A stretch of 64,000 nt of DNA from Toxoplasma gondii ME49 (lineage: Eukaryota; Apicomplexa; Conoidasida; Eucoccidiorida; Sarcocystidae), in assembly GCF_000006565.2 (NCBI RefSeq), contig NC_031476.1, forward strand, positions 5,207,900 through 5,271,899, given 5' to 3'. Shown here one piece after another: positions 61,153 through 64,000 of the stretch (positions are counted from its first letter, which is position 1; each line of letters begins with the position of its first letter). The notes beneath the pieces are model-generated. The model saw nothing but the letters and a program-made list of their open reading frames with translations. It was not told the DNA's origin and did no database searches. A program made the translations under genes and the position numbers.

Positions 61153-62154
61153 AAATAAGTAGATGCATGCGAACTGTAGAATGGTATGTGTGTGTCGTGA
61201 TTGACCGCAGCACGTTTGAAGAATTTCGTCTCCGCCAAACGTTTCTGAAACGCGACTGCTCCGTTAGACGAACAAAAACGACAAACGCGAAACAGTGTGC
61301 GTGAGAACCGTCGACTCTCCGTGACTGGAGTTTGCTGGTTCACGGTGTGATACGCCGCAACAGTGGTTTTTTCTTCTCTTTCCATATCCCCAAAAGTGGG
61401 TAATGTTATGCCGAGACGGCAGAGAAAAAACCGGAAAATCAGCGCGACTTTTCAGCATAGGGATCGTTTGCGTGATCTACTAGTACGCCGCTGTATCTAG
61501 CACACCAAAGGCATGCCTCTAAAACCCTTCCGGTGAAACAAAAACGAAGAGGCGAGAAGGAAAGAAGCTTCTCGGTTGCGAGGAGATACCGAAAACGGCT
61601 TGAACAAGTAAAAAACATTATATGTCGCCACCTCGAGAGACGACGGAGCTCTTGGGGAAAACATCGTCTGTACGGTGACCCCAAGGTTCCACGCCCATCT
61701 GAACGGTTTCCAATACCTGTATGCTCAAAAAGATTCGTAAGACATCTCTACTGGAGACGTCTCTCTGCAAAACACGAGAAAAACGAAACTCGTGTAAGTC
61801 GCTTTGCAACGCTGCACGAACAAGAAATGGTCTCCCCGTCTGTGCCGAGTGTCTACGCACATCTAACTCGGCCCTACCAACAGAGAGGTGGGTTCAGCAC
61901 CCCATCTGTCTGTTTCCACGGAAATGCGGATCCTCAACAACTGAATCGACGACGAAAATGTTTCCTCGGATGATGAACCTCTTCAGACGTGAAGTGCCCT
62001 GAATCATTTGCAGAATATCCCGTTTTATGTCTCTTTCTGATTCCGACAACCCCGGCCGTTCACTGAAATCGATGCTGCTGCTGTGACGCAGCCGCCGCAC
62101 AGCCCAAATGATCCAGACACATCCTTGCATGCGTTTACGTATACTTTTCCTGCG

Positions 62155-64000
62155 TCAGAATTTGCCGAGAAGATGGACAGGCAAGTCTTTGGGTGAGCAA
62201 GGCTTGGGGTTCTGCTGAAACCACCGATGGTTGAGGGCCTCGGCTGCAGTGATTCTCTTTGAGGGGTCGAGCTGCAGCAGCTTGTCGAGCAAGTCCAGAC
62301 TGTCGGCGCAGCAGAAAGGCAGAACGCTCTTCAGCGACTTCGGCTTTGTGTGTGTAAAGGGGAAGAAAGAGGGGAGTGAAGAAGCCAACGGCCACAAAGA
62401 AGGCTCCTCGTCGAGAAGAGCAGCAGCCGTCGTCGGGGTACCTCGCAGGGAAAAAATGCGACTCAACTGATCGATCTCGTTCGCTCCTGGGAACAGCGGA
62501 GACCCTGAGAAACGAACAACAACGCACCGATGCTCGCATGCATGCAAGCAGGAGCCTGCGCTAGAAAGAAACTGTCACACAGATTTGAATCCCTCCGGTG
62601 GGAAGGTGCCTGCGAACGGCTACTGTCGTTGACCTGCGCGAATAGATACTTGTCGCGCACACACTCTGAGATATGTCTGCGTCTCTCAACAGGCACTTTC
62701 CTCTCCCCGTATGCGTCGGTCAGAACACAGTCGTCGCGCGTGAGACGGTCGACAACTTCCCCTGTGTCTCTCGATAAAAGGGCGCAACAAACGTTGGATG
62801 ACTTCATGTCCTCTGGAGATCTCGACCCGTCTCCTCAGATCAGTGCCACCCCCACATCGACTCTTCAACACACACACCAGGCGCGACGGAACTGGGTCAT
62901 GTCTGAACGAGTCGCTCGCTTGGATCATCTCGAAGGTCCGCACCTGAGACAAGTCTAGAACGCCTTCGAAGCCCGCTCACACTTCCCGTAAATGGACATT
63001 TGACACGCTTTTCAGATTTCTTTCGCGAGCCTCACGAACAGGTCGCGTTCGATCCCCGTTCGAACTGAGCAGTTTGAACGACCAGAAGGCACTCCTCTAC
63101 GTGACCTCGCACCGCTCGCGCTGTTTCAGAGACCCCCCCCTCTCCCGAATCCGCTGCGCCTTCTTCACCTCCCGCGCCTTCTTCACCTCCCGCACCTTCT
63201 TCGATGTGATCACCCAGCGATCGACTCCGCTGCCGCCTGGTTCGCCCTGCCCGACCCGCTCGGAGTCTTTGAAGTCCATGGTGTGTCTCCGGTGTTGCGC
63301 GTGTATCTCCAGGAGCTTCTCTGTCTCACCTGTCAAGAGTTCTGCCATGATGCAGCCCACGCTCCACATGTCGACAGCTTGTCCATATCTGTCTGCCCCA
63401 AAGAGAAGTTCAGGCGGCCTGTACCAAAGCGTGACTACTTTCGAGGTCATGAGTTCCTTCCTGCTGATGGCGACCGGCGCCGTTTTGCTGGCCGACTCGA
63501 CTGAACTTTCTTTGCCTGGCTGCGAGGTCTCGCCTTTGCTCTGCTCCTGCTTCGACAGAGTTCCCGAGACGACGGGGCAGCCGAAGCACCGGGAGAGACC
63601 AAAGTCGGCGACCTTGCAGATGCCCTGGTCGTTGATGAAGACGTTCGCGGGGGCCAGGTCTCTGTGAACGATGTATCGCTTGTGCAGCGCATGCAGTCCG
63701 CGCAAAATCTGAAGCATGATGCACTTGACATGTTGGATCGCGAGGCGGGTCTTGCTGTCGACCAGCTTCTTCAGGTCGCCGTGCATGAGTTCCATCACGA
63801 GGCAAATGAAGTCCTGCTCGACAAACACATCGACGACCCCCATCACGTTCTCCTCCTCGATTTCTCGCATCACTTTCAGCTCTCGAACCGTGGTAAAGTG
63901 CAGTCCGACGCTCCCCACATTCTGCCGCAGCAGCTGAGCTCGCGTCTTCTCTCCAGACCCCACACTCCCGCTGTCTCCGGAGGCGAAGAGACTCCCCGCA
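62155..64000 (-). CDS. CRK7: CDK7/MRK-like cyclin-dependent kinase, 5'-partial
   Basis: Ser/Thr kinase of the CDK family. CDK7 acts with cyclin H and MAT1 as CDK-activating kinase and RNA polymerase II CTD kinase. Visible exons: 64000-63330 (open to the window edge) and 62504-62155 (stop TGA), joined G|gtgag to cag|GG to give LLTGSPLFPGANEIDQLSRI. Seen: C-helix FTTVRELKVMREI; catalytic loop HRDLAPAN; DFG (VADFGLSRCFGCP); T-loop MTSKVVTLWYRPPELLFGA; VDMWSVGCIMAELL; C-lobe LLDKLLQLDPSKRITAAEAL. The catalytic-loop Lys of HRDLKP is Ala. About 35 extra, Ser/Lys-rich residues sit between DFG and the T-loop. CFGCP and DQLSRIFSLRGTPT match CDK7 best. The glycine loop and ATP-binding Lys lie outside the window. 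The intron 62505-63329 contains 18-bp tandem repeats near 63160-63200. Confidence 0.9.
63160..63204. repeat. 18-bp tandem repeat in kinase intron
   Basis: Two and a half copies of GCCTTCTTCACCTCCCGC in the intron of the CDK7-like gene. They are open in the kinase frame (REVKKA repeats), but the homologous splice removes them. Confidence 0.8.

Larger units (their letters stand above)
57171..62154. other. Upstream of MATH-BTB to 3' end of kinase
   Basis: Mostly without a supported gene. The - strand is T-rich, suggesting transcription in that direction. A two-exon candidate (60155-61025) is listed separately. A 78-codon ATG frame (61894-62130, -) lies just beyond the kinase stop and may be its 3' UTR. 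TA tracts occur at about 61082-61106 and 61135-61152. Confidence 0.45.

Overview
This window comes from the nuclear genome of a cyst-forming coccidian apicomplexan (Toxoplasma/Neospora/Hammondia group). Four things point there: small GT-AG-split exons, moderately GC-rich coding sequence, frequent TGCATGC motifs, and many long TA/CA/GA microsatellites and polypyrimidine stretches confined to introns and intergenic DNA. The protein set is eukaryotic throughout. Some proteins have typical coccidian oddities: recessed signal peptides, Ser-rich expansions, and a bacterial-type aminoacyl-tRNA synthetase with a possible plastid leader. I cannot separate the genera from sequence alone. No rRNA, tRNA, CRISPR, viral or transposon gene was seen.

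Left part (1-19 kb). A 5'-truncated UFD1 gene (+) ends at 3356. About 6.5 kb without a convincing gene follows. A putative four-exon gene of unknown function (-, 9848-11886) is divergent from a three-exon bacterial-type asparaginyl-tRNA synthetase (+, to 16300). That synthetase has two plausible start codons, 133 codons apart, the upstream one adding a signal/transit-like leader.

Middle (19-45 kb). A ten-exon MCM-family helicase gene most like MCM9 (-, 19194-30220) was assembled here with every exon junction phase-compatible. It carries a perfect 25-bp hairpin in one intron and a long GAA/TTC tract in its first exon. It is followed by ribosomal protein S13/uS15 (-, 151 aa), the AP-1 adaptor sigma subunit (-), and a small two-exon twin-Cys (CX9C/CX11C) protein of unknown function (+), divergent from AP-1 sigma. 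Two weak gene candidates lie at 31295-31797 (+) and 60155-61025 (-).

Right part (45-64 kb). A single-exon secretory type I membrane protein (-, 44707-45939) is followed by a seven-exon MATH-BTB protein (-, 49033-57170) whose last exon adds about 1140 mostly disordered, Ser-rich residues. A CDK7/MRK-like kinase (-) runs off the right edge.

The genes do not form one pathway. They cover ubiquitin extraction (UFD1), translation (AsnRS, RPS13), DNA replication/repair (MCM9-like), clathrin trafficking (AP-1 sigma), transcription/cell cycle (CDK7-like) and probable CUL3-type adaptor function (MATH-BTB). Exon borders were placed by eye from GT-AG signals, reading-phase agreement and family alignment. 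Borders flagged uncertain should be checked against RNA-seq.
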